From Flavobacteriia bacterium (GTDB lineage: Bacteria > Bacteroidota > Bacteroidia > Flavobacteriales > Schleiferiaceae), in the NCBI GenBank assembly GCA_013373425.1, contig JABXHW010000030.1, positions 42,836 to 106,835 on the forward strand: a DNA stretch of 64,000 nucleotides, in the 5' to 3' direction. The notes below the pieces were generated by a model that worked only from the letters and a program-made list of their open reading frames with translations, ran no database searches and was not told the DNA's origin. Within the stretch, counting starts at the first letter, position 1, and each line of letters begins with the position of its first letter. A program made the translations under genes and the position numbers. This document shows positions 43,859-52,640 of this stretch, piece after piece.

Positions 43859-46249
43859 CTATCTCGTAAGTACGACCCTCTCTTCTCCAGCCGTCGTCTT
43901 GATGATGTACGTCCCGTCTGGGAGTGATACAGTGGGAACACGGTATTGATTCCAACCAATGTTCAGTGCCCATTGAGTGGCAAAAATAGACTTGCCGTTG
44001 AGGTCGTATACTTCGAGTAATGAAGTGTCAACTGAGTTGGAATATTGATCTACGATGACTTCGCCGCTGCTTGGATTTGGATAAACTTTGAACCCTTCGT
44101 TTTGAGCCTCATTTTCTTCCATCCCGATGTCTTCTGGCGCGTTTGCGAATACATAGTCGCCTGGAAGGATGTCGGTAAGGGTTACGTAACCGAAGGCATT
44201 GCTGCTAGAACCCATGGTGTTCTTTGTAAAATGAGGATAGAGTTGCCAATCATAAGAGGCATCCGGTCTCCATAATACAACGAGGCTGTCTTCTGTCACC
44301 CCCACTAGGTCAGCATCCAAGGCGCCACTGGCAGGACGTCCATCGTAGAAAATACGCATCTCAGCGTCGAAGTCACCCGACCAAGTTCCGCGGATGGTCC
44401 AAAAACGACCTGTAGAAAGTCGAGCAATTGAGCTGCCGTTTTCAGGACCTGCCCAATGCTGTTCCATGTAAATCTCATGGTCGTCGGTAGAGGTGTTGAC
44501 TGTCAATCTTGCCAGGCAAGCATCCAGGTTGTAGATATTGAAACCATTCCCGCGAACCAATTCATATGTGCTTCCAACTAAATATTCTTCGCCTTCATTC
44601 ACTGTTACATAAGCAGGTGCAAACGGAATATTGCTCACATTGAATGCTTGAGAAGGCTGATTCACCCGAACAGCCACGCTAAAGGTTGAAGTTTGATCCG
44701 CACTGTGGAAAGTGAGCACCATTGGCGCGTCAGAGAGGTAATTGGATCTCTCTTTTCTATGCTGAGATACCCCAACAACGGCAGTATAGTTTGAACCTGA
44801 GCCGCTGTAGGATACACTATCAACACTGATAGCTACTTGTCCGGCAGATGTAATCCAATCCGTAAAGAAGCCGCTCATGTTTACCCCAGATTCTTGCGTT
44901 AGCCATTGCTCAAAGGTCGAAGTTGTAGCATTTTCATGTGCATGATTTGTGAAAATGCTGGCGATGGTTGATTTGTAGAGCGCATCGCCTAAGTATCCTC
45001 TCAAATTATGTCCAATCCAAGCTCCTTTGTTATAAACGTGCATTCCATAAGTAGTTCCGTGGTCAACACCGTTCAAGGCCAAATATCCTCCATCTTGAGC
45101 ATGCGCATAATGCAATACTTGAAGTTGGTTACCTCGAACTGAAGTCATGTATCGCTCGCGATCATACACATCTTCAAGAAAGAGGTGAGAAGAGAATTCG
45201 GCCATGCCTTCATTGATCCACATGTCCTCCGCCTTTTCACAAGTGATGAGATTCCCCCACCAGTGATGCGCGTGCTCGTGTGCAATGATACGCTCACCAT
45301 TGTATGTTCCATCGGCAAGAGTGCGTGGAAGATGAATGCTCGTCGCATGTTCCATCGCTCCTTGAGTGGTCAGTGCATACCCGACTTTATCCCAAACGTA
45401 ATCGCCGAAGAACTCCTCATACGAATCCATGATCCCCTGCATGTGGGTGAAAGACGATTTTGCGTTGGTCGTGTCATTTGCGCGCGCAAGAATCAGATAT
45501 GGGATTGTACCGTTATTCGTTTGAATCGTACGTTCCAACTCTTGGTAGTCGGATACAGCAACGCTCACCAAATAGGCTGAAATAGGGGTAGAGCAAGACC
45601 ACTCCTGCATTATCGTGTCGCCGTTGACGCTGTACATATTCGTACGAAGACCATTTGCATAGGCTCTCCTCGGCAGCTCTGTAATGATTTCAAAGCTGTA
45701 TGTGCTGTGTTCTACAAAATTGTCGAATGCTGGAAACATTGAACGACCGTAGGAATGCGGATTCACACCAAAGCCAACACCCAAGTTGAAAAAGTAAGGT
45801 GCGTTGTGATGCCATCCTCCCCATCCAGACGGATCGGCGGGCATGCTGCCATGATACCAGATCTCAACCATTGCATTGTTGCCTACAGCCCAGGAACCTG
45901 GAAGTCCGCTCGCAACTCTGAAATCGCCCATCGTCGCGACAGGCACATTGGATTGATTGACATGAATTGAATCGATGGTGAAATTGTCGAGCTCAAATCG
46001 AAAAGCCGAAGTAGCTTGAAGCATTTTCACATTCAAACTCGCTTTAGCAGTGAGTTGATTCGAGGGAAGCTGAGTGAAATCGTACTCTAAATGCGTGTGC
46101 TCAATATCGAACGTGTCGCTCAATGCCGAGTGGTCCTTGTTGGGAACAGCTGCTGCAACGAATGAGTTCTTAAAATCGTAGCATGCATGCTGTGCAAATC
46201 CCGAAAGTGAAATTCCGAGAAGTAATATGGATAAGTGCGATTTCCTCAT
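43859..46249 (-). CDS. M1 family aminopeptidase with T9SS sorting domain
   Basis: The 796-residue secreted metallopeptidase has a signal peptide (SILLLGISLSGFAQ). An N-terminal M1 beta-domain (DIEHTHLEYDFTQLPSNQLTAKASLNVKML) is followed by the thermolysin-like catalytic part with HEHAHHWWG (HExxH zinc ligands and catalytic Glu) and INEGMAEF (third ligand). GAMEHATSIHLP corresponds to the GxMEN exopeptidase motif, with H in place of N. The last 80 residues are a T9SS type A sorting domain (FKVYPNPSSGEVIVDQ to ERVVLTR). It is the last gene of the ung-rmuC-GWxTD-rlmB unit, 26 nt after rlmB. Confidence 0.9.
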   Translation of the reverse strand: MRKSHLSILLLGISLSGFAQHACYDFKNSFVAAAVPNKDHSALSDTFDIEHTHLEYDFTQLPSNQLTAKASLNVKMLQATSAFRFELDNFTIDSIHVNQSNVPVATMGDFRVASGLPGSWAVGNNAMVEIWYHGSMPADPSGWGGWHHNAPYFFNLGVGFGVNPHSYGRSMFPAFDNFVEHSTYSFEIITELPRRAYANGLRTNMYSVNGDTIMQEWSCSTPISAYLVSVAVSDYQELERTIQTNNGTIPYLILARANDTTNAKSSFTHMQGIMDSYEEFFGDYVWDKVGYALTTQGAMEHATSIHLPRTLADGTYNGERIIAHEHAHHWWGNLITCEKAEDMWINEGMAEFSSHLFLEDVYDRERYMTSVRGNQLQVLHYAHAQDGGYLALNGVDHGTTYGMHVYNKGAWIGHNLRGYLGDALYKSTIASIFTNHAHENATTSTFEQWLTQESGVNMSGFFTDWITSAGQVAISVDSVSYSGSGSNYTAVVGVSQHRKERSNYLSDAPMVLTFHSADQTSTFSVAVRVNQPSQAFNVSNIPFAPAYVTVNEGEEYLVGSTYELVRGNGFNIYNLDACLARLTVNTSTDDHEIYMEQHWAGPENGSSIARLSTGRFWTIRGTWSGDFDAEMRIFYDGRPASGALDADLVGVTEDSLVVLWRPDASYDWQLYPHFTKNTMGSSSNAFGYVTLTDILPGDYVFANAPEDIGMEENEAQNEGFKVYPNPSSGEVIVDQYSNSVDTSLLEVYDLNGKSIFATQWALNIGWNQYRVPTVSLPDGTYIIKTTAGEERVVLTR

Positions 46250-46275
46250 AATGCTAAAATAGTAGAACCAGCGAA

Positions 46276-47040
46276 TTATTCGTTTGTTCTACGCTGTCGT
46301 ACGCTCTCCCACAGAATTACGCCCGTTGCAACACTCACATTCAGCGAGCCAATGTTGCCCATCATAGGGATTTGAGCTCGGTGCTTACACAAACGCATCA
46401 CAGCAGGTGAAATGCCGTCTTCTTCAGATCCCATCACAATTGCCATTGGCTTGGTAAAGTCCACCTCATACATTGCTCCATCTGTCTTTTCTGTACACGC
46501 AACCGTTTCAACTCCAGAGTCGTGCAGAATATGAATGGCATCTTGCAAGTTTTTAACGCGGCAAACCGGCATTCTCAAAAGTGCACCCGCAGAACTCTTC
46601 ACTGCATCTTCGTGCATTGGAGCAGAGTGGTTTTCAGGAATCACAATGGCTTGAACACCAGCACACTCTGCACTTCGGGCGATGGCGCCAACGTTGCGAA
46701 CGTCGGTGAGGCGATCGAGTAGGAGTAGAAGAGGTGTCTCTCCTTTCTCATAAATTCCAGGTAGGATATCTTCCAAATCACCGAATGGAACAGCGCTGAT
46801 GTAAGCAACTACACCTTGATGATTCTTTCTTGTCAGCTTATTAAGCTTATCTACTGGCACGTGTTTGAATGGGAGGCCACGTTCTTTGATGTAAGGCCAA
46901 AGCTCTTGAAAAACAGTGCTTCGTGCTCCTTTTTGAACGTAAATGCGATCAATATCAAGACCTTCTTCAATCGCCTCAATTACCGGTCTAATACCATATA
47001 TAAGGCGGGGCTGTTTGCCGGAGTTGTTGGTCTCGCTCAT
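46276..47040 (-). CDS. rlmB: 23S rRNA (guanosine-2'-O-)methyltransferase RlmB
   Basis: This 254-residue SpoU/TrmH-type methyltransferase has an N-terminal substrate-binding domain (LIYGIRPVIEAIEEGLDIDRIYVQKGA) and a knotted SPOUT domain: LLLLDRLTDVRNVGAIARSAECAGV (motif 1), PMAIVMGSEEDGIS (motif 2), IPMMGNIGSLNVSVATGVILWE (motif 3). It should methylate G2251 of 23S rRNA. The track start at 47115 is rejected. The ATG at 47040 still overlaps the end of the upstream GWxTD gene by 53 nt, which is longer than usual here. Confidence 0.93.
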   Translation of the reverse strand: MSETNNSGKQPRLIYGIRPVIEAIEEGLDIDRIYVQKGARSTVFQELWPYIKERGLPFKHVPVDKLNKLTRKNHQGVVAYISAVPFGDLEDILPGIYEKGETPLLLLLDRLTDVRNVGAIARSAECAGVQAIVIPENHSAPMHEDAVKSSAGALLRMPVCRVKNLQDAIHILHDSGVETVACTEKTDGAMYEVDFTKPMAIVMGSEEDGISPAVMRLCKHRAQIPMMGNIGSLNVSVATGVILWESVRQRRTNE

Positions 47041-48331
47041 CTTGTGCTCTTTTGATGTCTTCAATGTCGTAAATCCTACCGTGACGCCAGGCCTCAATGG
47101 CCAAGCCCCATCCATAGCGATAATCGGCTTTTCGTTGAAGCTGATAATCGTTGTCTGTGAATGGGTTAATCATTCTATCGAAGACAAAGGTATAGTTAAG
47201 TGAGCTAGCTTCTTCTCCATACACCCAGGTTTCGGTATCTAGGGTGCGATATATTCCAGTTGGTGGTCCGTAGACCACATACAGTACACCTCTATCTGTA
47301 CGCCATCCTTGTTTGTAAGAGCTGAAGAGTTGATTGGCAACCTCCACGCGCTGGTAGTATTCTTCAATCTGATCACGAGCCCGCTCTTGGGTGCCTGCAT
47401 GGCGGAGCCAGAATTCATCGATGACCATCTTAGCTGAATCGGCAGATTTCAAATCCATGCCCACAAATTCAAGATTGGAAGTGACGAATCGCATTGGACC
47501 AACCAAATGCCGCTTTTGCGTGATGAATGGGAAAGATGAATAGTGATGATAAACGGTGTACCCTTCGTGTGTGGATGCATCCGTTTGAAAATGATAGAAC
47601 CCTCTATCGTGCATCTTAAATGTACCACCATTTGGAATTGAAAATGCACTGTCCGCCCGGTAGTTGAACTGAAGGGGAGGAGCATCGACAAATGGAGGTG
47701 TGGCCAAATCAAACTCTCGTTGGTAATACCTTACGTTCAGTGTCTCGACATCTGAATTGGCGAAAATTCGATAGGTCGCACTCGTGTCGAGATGATTACT
47801 GAGTACCACGTTGCTGTCCGCATCGGTAAGCAAGAAGTTTTGGCGATGTAAAGGATCGGATCTGTGAAGTAATTGCACCTTGTCGAAATACAAACGGCGT
47901 TTCACATCATAGAAGCGAACTACCACTACATAGGTTTCACGAGGAGTAGCATCCGGAACTTCAATTTCAAGTGCTCCAGATAGTATTTCAGGGCGCAATG
48001 ACACTTGCGTATCTCGAACAGTGATGCTCGTAGAATCCAAAATCTCCGAGTCGTCGAATGATTTATAAAGAAAGACCGAAACTTCTAGCTCAGCCGTGAA
48101 ATTCGAAATGGGATAATCACGGACGTAGAGAAGCTGGTCGGATTCAATTTCGAAAAAGACCTTTGAGGTAAAATCAGTAGTGTGATAGAACGAGATTTGT
48201 GGACGAAGAGCAACCCCACTCATCTGGTACGAGGAAGCCATATTCACCGCGGTTAAGCCTTTGCGGCTCACGCAGCTTGTTAGAGCGAACGTCAATATGC
48301 CAATAAGAACTAAAGCTCTTCTCATTTTCAT
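46988..48331 (-). CDS. GWxTD domain protein
   Basis: The 447-residue exported protein has an N-terminal signal (LVLIGILTFALTSCVSR), which is also a lipobox, so it is probably a lipoprotein. It is followed by beta-rich sequence. The name-giving motif appears as QGWRTDRGVLYVVYGPPTGIYR, and NYTFVFDR and YQLQRKADYRYGWGLAIEAWRHGRIYDIEDI complete the GWxTD domain. The family is common in Bacteroidota and the function is unknown. It overlaps rmuC by 4 nt (ATGA) upstream and rlmB by 53 nt downstream. Confidence 0.88.
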   Translation of the reverse strand: MKMRRALVLIGILTFALTSCVSRKGLTAVNMASSYQMSGVALRPQISFYHTTDFTSKVFFEIESDQLLYVRDYPISNFTAELEVSVFLYKSFDDSEILDSTSITVRDTQVSLRPEILSGALEIEVPDATPRETYVVVVRFYDVKRRLYFDKVQLLHRSDPLHRQNFLLTDADSNVVLSNHLDTSATYRIFANSDVETLNVRYYQREFDLATPPFVDAPPLQFNYRADSAFSIPNGGTFKMHDRGFYHFQTDASTHEGYTVYHHYSSFPFITQKRHLVGPMRFVTSNLEFVGMDLKSADSAKMVIDEFWLRHAGTQERARDQIEEYYQRVEVANQLFSSYKQGWRTDRGVLYVVYGPPTGIYRTLDTETWVYGEEASSLNYTFVFDRMINPFTDNDYQLQRKADYRYGWGLAIEAWRHGRIYDIEDIKRAQDERDQQLRQTAPPYIWY

Positions 48332-49638
48332 TCTGTATCGTCTTCATCCAACAACTTGGTCGGGAGGCTTTTTGTTGTCTGCAGACCCAGTTTCTTCATT
48401 TTCTCTGCACGTGTCACCAAATTGCCTCGGCCTGTATAGAGCTTGTTCCAAGCATCTTCGTATGTGCTTTGAGCCGTTTTCATTTGCTTGCCGAGCTTTT
48501 CCATTTCATCGACAAAGCCCACAAATTTATCGTACAACTTAGCGCCTTCGTTGGCTATGGCTTCGATATTTCTGCTTCGATTCTCTTGTTTCCATATCGA
48601 AGAAATAGTGCGAAGAGTTGCCAGTAGAGTGGTGGTGCTCACAATGACGATGTTCTTTTCCATCGCTTTCTGGTACAAGTTATTGTCGTTCTGCAAAGCT
48701 GCGTTGAATGCCCCTTCAATTGGTATGAAGAGAAGGACGAAGTCTGGGCTCTTATCTCCGTGCAAGTTTTGATACTCCTTCTTGCTAAGGCCGTCGATGT
48801 GTGCATACATTGCCAACAAGTGGTCCTTCAATGCCTTGTCTCTGTCTTCATCTGTTTCTGCGGAAACCAGACGTTCGTACGCTGTGAGGGTAACTTTGGA
48901 ATCTACAATGACATACTTTTCATCCGGGAGGTGAATCACTACATCGGGTTGCAATCTTCGACCATCCTCTGTGGTGTGACTCGACTGAGTTTCGAATTCT
49001 TTGCCCTCGGTCAATCCGGAAATCTCAAGTAGGCGTTTCAAGACAACTTCTCCCCAGTTCCCTTGCTTCTTCACATCACCTTTCAACGCTCTCGTAAGGT
49101 TGTTGGCCTCCTCCTGCAAACTTTGATTCTGCTCAACCAGCTTTTTAATCTCGGTACTCAAGGTGGTGCGTTCCGCGAGCCCTTTTTCATAGGTGTCTTG
49201 AACCTTCTTTTCAAAAGACTGAAGCTTTTCTTTGAGCGGGTTTAGCAAGTTACCGACTTCCACCTTGCTTTTTTCTTGAAAGCTCGCCGTGTTCTTTTCA
49301 AGGATCTCAGTGGCGGTGAGTTTGAATTGTTTGTAGAATTCATCTCTCAACTTTTCCATTTCCGATCCGTGCTCATCGATTCGTCTTTCAAAGTCTTTTC
49401 GCTCTTGCTCAAATGCCGAAATCTGACGATTGAGTTGTACGACTTCAGATCTCAATTTCTCGGCTTCTGCTTTTGCATCAGCAGCTTCCTTTACTTCTCG
49501 TTCGTACAATGCGGTACTCACCGTTGAAGATGAGACGGATTGAGCACCTTTCTTACCTATTCTATATCCAAACCAAACACCAAGAAGGGCGGCTACAGGA
49601 ATCATTATAGACAAAATGAGAAGCGCAACGTCGTTCAT
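48328..49638 (-). CDS. rmuC: DNA recombination protein RmuC
   Basis: The 436-residue protein has an N-terminal membrane anchor (LLILSIMIPVAALLGVWFGYRIG) and a long coiled coil of about 150 residues. The RmuC nuclease-like domain follows: KGDVKKQGNWGEVVLKRLLEISGL, LQPDVVIHLPDEKYVIVDSKVTLTAYE, ADSPDFVLLFIPIEGAF-like. RmuC is thought to limit inversions at short inverted repeats, which is of interest given the many repeats in this window. It lies 6 nt after ung. Confidence 0.94.
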   Translation of the reverse strand: MNDVALLILSIMIPVAALLGVWFGYRIGKKGAQSVSSSTVSTALYEREVKEAADAKAEAEKLRSEVVQLNRQISAFEQERKDFERRIDEHGSEMEKLRDEFYKQFKLTATEILEKNTASFQEKSKVEVGNLLNPLKEKLQSFEKKVQDTYEKGLAERTTLSTEIKKLVEQNQSLQEEANNLTRALKGDVKKQGNWGEVVLKRLLEISGLTEGKEFETQSSHTTEDGRRLQPDVVIHLPDEKYVIVDSKVTLTAYERLVSAETDEDRDKALKDHLLAMYAHIDGLSKKEYQNLHGDKSPDFVLLFIPIEGAFNAALQNDNNLYQKAMEKNIVIVSTTTLLATLRTISSIWKQENRSRNIEAIANEGAKLYDKFVGFVDEMEKLGKQMKTAQSTYEDAWNKLYTGRGNLVTRAEKMKKLGLQTTKSLPTKLLDEDDTE

Positions 49639-49644
49639 GAAATT

Positions 49645-50364
49645 CTAAATCTTTGAGAATAAGTCGGGTTGAGAGGGAAGGCACCAGTCAATAGGTTTTC
49701 TTCCGGATTGTTGAAGGTACGCATTCGCTTCCACGAAATGGTCACATCCAATAAATCCTTTATGTGCCGATAATGGCGAAGGATGTGGAGCGCTGAGGAT
49801 GAGGTTAGACTCCGGTTGAATCAAAGCTCTTTTAGCTTCTGCATGGTTTCCCCACAACAAATACACGACGTGCTCGACATCTTGCAAGCAATCCAAGACG
49901 GCGTCAGTGTAATCTTGCCATCCTATTTTCGCATGACTCCCAGCTTTCCCAGCCTCGACGGTAAGACTTGTATTGAGAAGCAGCACGCCTTGTTCAGCCC
50001 AAGATGTGAGATTGCCATGGACGGGGATGGGGCAGTTTAACGATCTGTTTAACTCCTTGAAGATGTTTCTCAGGGAGGGTGGGGTTTTTACGCCCATGGG
50101 AACAGAAAAGCTCAACCCATGTGCTTGCCCTGGACCGTGATACGGATCTTGTCCGACGATGACCACCTTAACATCTTGTGGAGATACAAATTCAAGCGCC
50201 TTGAATACGTCTTCCTTTCGTGGATAAACCTTTGACTCATTGTAAACGTTATCAATGGAAGAGAACAATGTGGACCAATCTACCTCCGGATGTTTTGTAA
50301 GGATGGCATCCTTCCAGCGTTTTGGTTCGTATATGTAGAGTGGAGCTTGATGAGTTTGCATCAT
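49645..50364 (-). CDS. ung: Uracil-DNA glycosylase
   Basis: This family 1 UDG of 239 residues removes uracil from DNA. The catalytic water-activating motif VVIVGQDPYHGPGQAHGLSFSV, NLTSWAEQGVLLLNTSLTVE and the DNA-intercalation loop APHPSPLSAHKGF are all present. The start may be either of two adjacent ATGs (50364 or 50361). It heads the minus-strand unit ung-rmuC-GWxTD-rlmB-M1 peptidase. Confidence 0.97.
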   Translation of the reverse strand: MMQTHQAPLYIYEPKRWKDAILTKHPEVDWSTLFSSIDNVYNESKVYPRKEDVFKALEFVSPQDVKVVIVGQDPYHGPGQAHGLSFSVPMGVKTPPSLRNIFKELNRSLNCPIPVHGNLTSWAEQGVLLLNTSLTVEAGKAGSHAKIGWQDYTDAVLDCLQDVEHVVYLLWGNHAEAKRALIQPESNLILSAPHPSPLSAHKGFIGCDHFVEANAYLQQSGRKPIDWCLPSQPDLFSKI

Positions 50365-50405
50365 CGATGAATGATTCGGACTACTATGGCTTATGCTATT
50401 TTAGC

Positions 50406-50413
50406 TACATTTG
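50406..50413 (+). promoter_or_regulatory. -7 box for the small lipoprotein-ytxJ unit
   Basis: TACATTTG matches TAnnTTTG, 34 nt before the ATG of the 40-residue lipoprotein gene. No clear -33 TTG. Confidence 0.5.
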
Positions 50414-50447
50414 TCGTTGATACAAAAGAACAATTAAAAACACCATT

Positions 50448-50570
50448 ATGAAGCGTTTCGGAATTGTATTGATTGCTGTATTGGGATTGATTGCTGCTTC
50501 TTGTGCCTCGCACGAGCCATGCCCGGCTTTTAGTGACGCAGAACCAACCACACTAGATCAGAACGTTTAA
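50448..50570 (+). CDS. 40-residue lipoprotein coupled to ytxJ
   Basis: This gene is too short for the ORF track. ATG at 50448 opens a frame of 40 residues with a lipoprotein signal peptide (GIVLIAVLGLIAASC; cysteine about residue 19) and a short mature tail, ASHEPCPAFSDAEPTTLDQNV, holding a second cysteine. The stop overlaps the ytxJ start as TAATG, so the two are translationally coupled. A TAnnTTTG box precedes it. Similar tiny lipoproteins with a CPAF/CPAY motif exist in other flavobacteria as far as I recall, without known function. Confidence 0.75.
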   Translation: MKRFGIVLIAVLGLIAASCASHEPCPAFSDAEPTTLDQNV

Positions 50571-50908
50571 TGAAGTTTGCAGCTTCTCTCACCTCGCTTG
50601 AGGAGCTTGATAAATTGGACGCCCACTCGTCAAACGGAGAGGGTGTTCTCATTTATAAGCACAGCACGAGGTGTTTCATTTCCACGATGGCTCAACGCCG
50701 CTTAGCTGAGTGGGATCAGGAGAAGATGCCGATATATTATTTGGACCTACTTCGGTATCGAGAGGTTTCAAATGAAGTGGCAAAAAGATACCATGTGATT
50801 CATCAATCGCCACAGCTCATCCTCGTAAAAGACGGTAAAAGAGTGGTAGATGCATCGCACGAAGGAATAAGCGCCGATGTGATTAGTAGTTGGTTGAATA
50901 ATGATTAG
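50570..50908 (+). CDS. ytxJ: Bacillithiol system redox protein YtxJ
   Basis: The 112-residue cytoplasmic protein of thioredoxin-like fold (DUF2847) has a single redox cysteine in YKHSTRCFISTMAQRRL, followed by YYLDLLRYREVSNEVAKRYHVIHQSPQLILVKDGK. YtxJ-type monothiol proteins are linked to bacillithiol metabolism in Bacillus and occur widely in Bacteroidota. Its start overlaps the stop of the small lipoprotein gene, and its end overlaps the next gene by 8 nt. Confidence 0.9.
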   Translation: MKFAASLTSLEELDKLDAHSSNGEGVLIYKHSTRCFISTMAQRRLAEWDQEKMPIYYLDLLRYREVSNEVAKRYHVIHQSPQLILVKDGKRVVDASHEGISADVISSWLNND

Positions 50909-51671
50909 AAGGTTCGTCATCGCTTTACTTTTCTTCTCGACAAGCCTCATGGCTCAGTACGAGACGGAACAGGATGTGGCGAGATTCGTCTACCGAGATC
51001 AATATTCAATCGGTGTAATGCTCCACACGGGAAGCTTGTGGCCAGGAGTTAATTTCCGCAGACTCTACTGGGCCGATGGATTTAGAAAGTGGGGATATGA
51101 AATCGATTACACTGCGTATCGACATCCACGAGAAATCAAATTCCCTGCTCAGAGTTTCTTGGGTTCTTCAAGAAGCTTTACTTACGGTAAAATCAATGAC
51201 TTCTTCGCCTTTCGCGGAGGATATGGTAGAGAACGTGTTTTGTATGATAAACGCGATCAAGGCAGTATCTCTATCTCGCTTGAAACCTTTGGGGGAGTTT
51301 CCTTAGGATTCTTGAAACCGATATATGTGGAGACGAGAAGAACTTCAGATGACGGCGCTTACATCGAGCAAACCGAGCGATACGATCCAGACATACACGA
51401 CAATGTGACAATTTTCGGAGAGGCTCCTTACTTCACTGGGTTCAATGAAACACAGCTCCGCCCCGGAGTTTATGGAAAAGTGGGAGTCAGCTTCGATTAC
51501 AATTTCTTAGATCAAAGAATCACCAGTATGGAAGTGGGAAGCATCTTCGATTTCTATCCAGATTGGTCGAACCTTACCAGTGGTGAAGGTGTTCCCGTTC
51601 TAGCGAGGGTGGACAACCCCACACTTTGGTGGCAGATCTATGTGAGCTTCAATTTTGGAAATAAGTGGTAA
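50901..51671 (+). CDS. Outer-membrane beta-barrel protein
   Basis: The 256-residue protein has a signal peptide (FVIALLFFSTSLMAQ) and amphipathic strands to a terminal aromatic (WWQIYVSFNFGNKW), so it is likely a small outer-membrane barrel. No functional family is recognised. It overlaps ytxJ by 8 nt and ends 8 nt before lipA, so small lipoprotein, ytxJ, barrel and lipA appear to form one operon. Confidence 0.7.
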   Translation: MIRRFVIALLFFSTSLMAQYETEQDVARFVYRDQYSIGVMLHTGSLWPGVNFRRLYWADGFRKWGYEIDYTAYRHPREIKFPAQSFLGSSRSFTYGKINDFFAFRGGYGRERVLYDKRDQGSISISLETFGGVSLGFLKPIYVETRRTSDDGAYIEQTERYDPDIHDNVTIFGEAPYFTGFNETQLRPGVYGKVGVSFDYNFLDQRITSMEVGSIFDFYPDWSNLTSGEGVPVLARVDNPTLWWQIYVSFNFGNKW

Positions 51672-51679
51672 GAGAATAA

Positions 51680-52558
51680 ATGGAAACGAAGGCGAATACA
51701 GCAGAGAAAACCACTCGTACAGCAAAGCCGAAATGGCTGAGAGTAAAACTCCCAACAGGAGGAGAATACAAGAGTGTTCGAAAGCTTGTAGATAACTACG
51801 ACCTACACACAATTTGCGAAAGCGGTCACTGTCCGAACATGGGAGAATGTTGGGGCGCAGGTACTGCTACTTTTATGATTGCTGGAAACACATGCACACG
51901 TTCATGTGGATTCTGTAACGTGGCAACTGGTCGGCCAGACTCTATTGACTGGGACGAGCCGGAGCGCGTGGCGCGAAGTGTAAGGTTGATGAAAGTGAAG
52001 CACTGTGTACTTACTTCAGTAGACCGTGATGACTTGGCAGATGGTGGTTCTATCTTGTGGGCAGAGACCGTTAAGGCGGTGAGAAGAATGAGCCCAGGAA
52101 CAACCATGGAAACCCTAATTCCGGATTTTCAGGGTATCACGAGAAACATCGATCGCATTGTGGAAGCGAATCCAGAAATCGTTTCTCACAACATCGAAAC
52201 CGTACGTCGATTGACTCGAAAAGTGCGTATTCAGGCCAAATACGACCGTAGTATTGAGGTTCTACGCTACTTAAAAGAGCAGGGAATCCACAGAACGAAG
52301 TCGGGAATTATGCTCGGACTCGGAGAAACTGAAGATGAGGTAATTGAGGCTTTACGGGACTTGAGAGCGGCAAATGTAGATATTGTTACACTTGGGCAGT
52401 ACCTACAGCCAACCCCAAAGCACCTTCCTGTCGTAAGCTTTATAGAACCTGAAATGTTCGACAAGTACAAAGAAATTGGCTTGGAGATGGGATTTAAATA
52501 TGTGGAGAGTGGCCCATTAGTGCGCTCTTCTTACCACGCTGAAAAACATCTTGTGTAA
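51680..52558 (+). CDS. lipA: Lipoyl synthase
   Basis: This 292-residue radical SAM enzyme inserts sulfur at C6 and C8 of the octanoyl group on lipoyl domains. The auxiliary cluster motif [12 protein letters not shown], the radical SAM motif CTRSCGFC and the C-terminal RSSYHAE (serine ligand of the auxiliary cluster) are all present. [10 protein letters not shown] and [14 protein letters not shown] are typical. No irregularity was found. Confidence 0.97.
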   Translation: METKANTAEKTTRTAKPKWLRVKLPTGGEYKSVRKLVDNYDLHTICESGHCPNMGECWGAGTATFMIAGNTCTRSCGFCNVATGRPDSIDWDEPERVARSVRLMKVKHCVLTSVDRDDLADGGSILWAETVKAVRRMSPGTTMETLIPDFQGITRNIDRIVEANPEIVSHNIETVRRLTRKVRIQAKYDRSIEVLRYLKEQGIHRTKSGIMLGLGETEDEVIEALRDLRAANVDIVTLGQYLQPTPKHLPVVSFIEPEMFDKYKEIGLEMGFKYVESGPLVRSSYHAEKHLV

Positions 52559-52640
52559 ATCAGCTGTTAAGATTGCTGTATGCAACGTACATTTTTAACT
52601 ATTTTTAACGCCTCAGAATCGCGATAACAAGAATTTGTCT

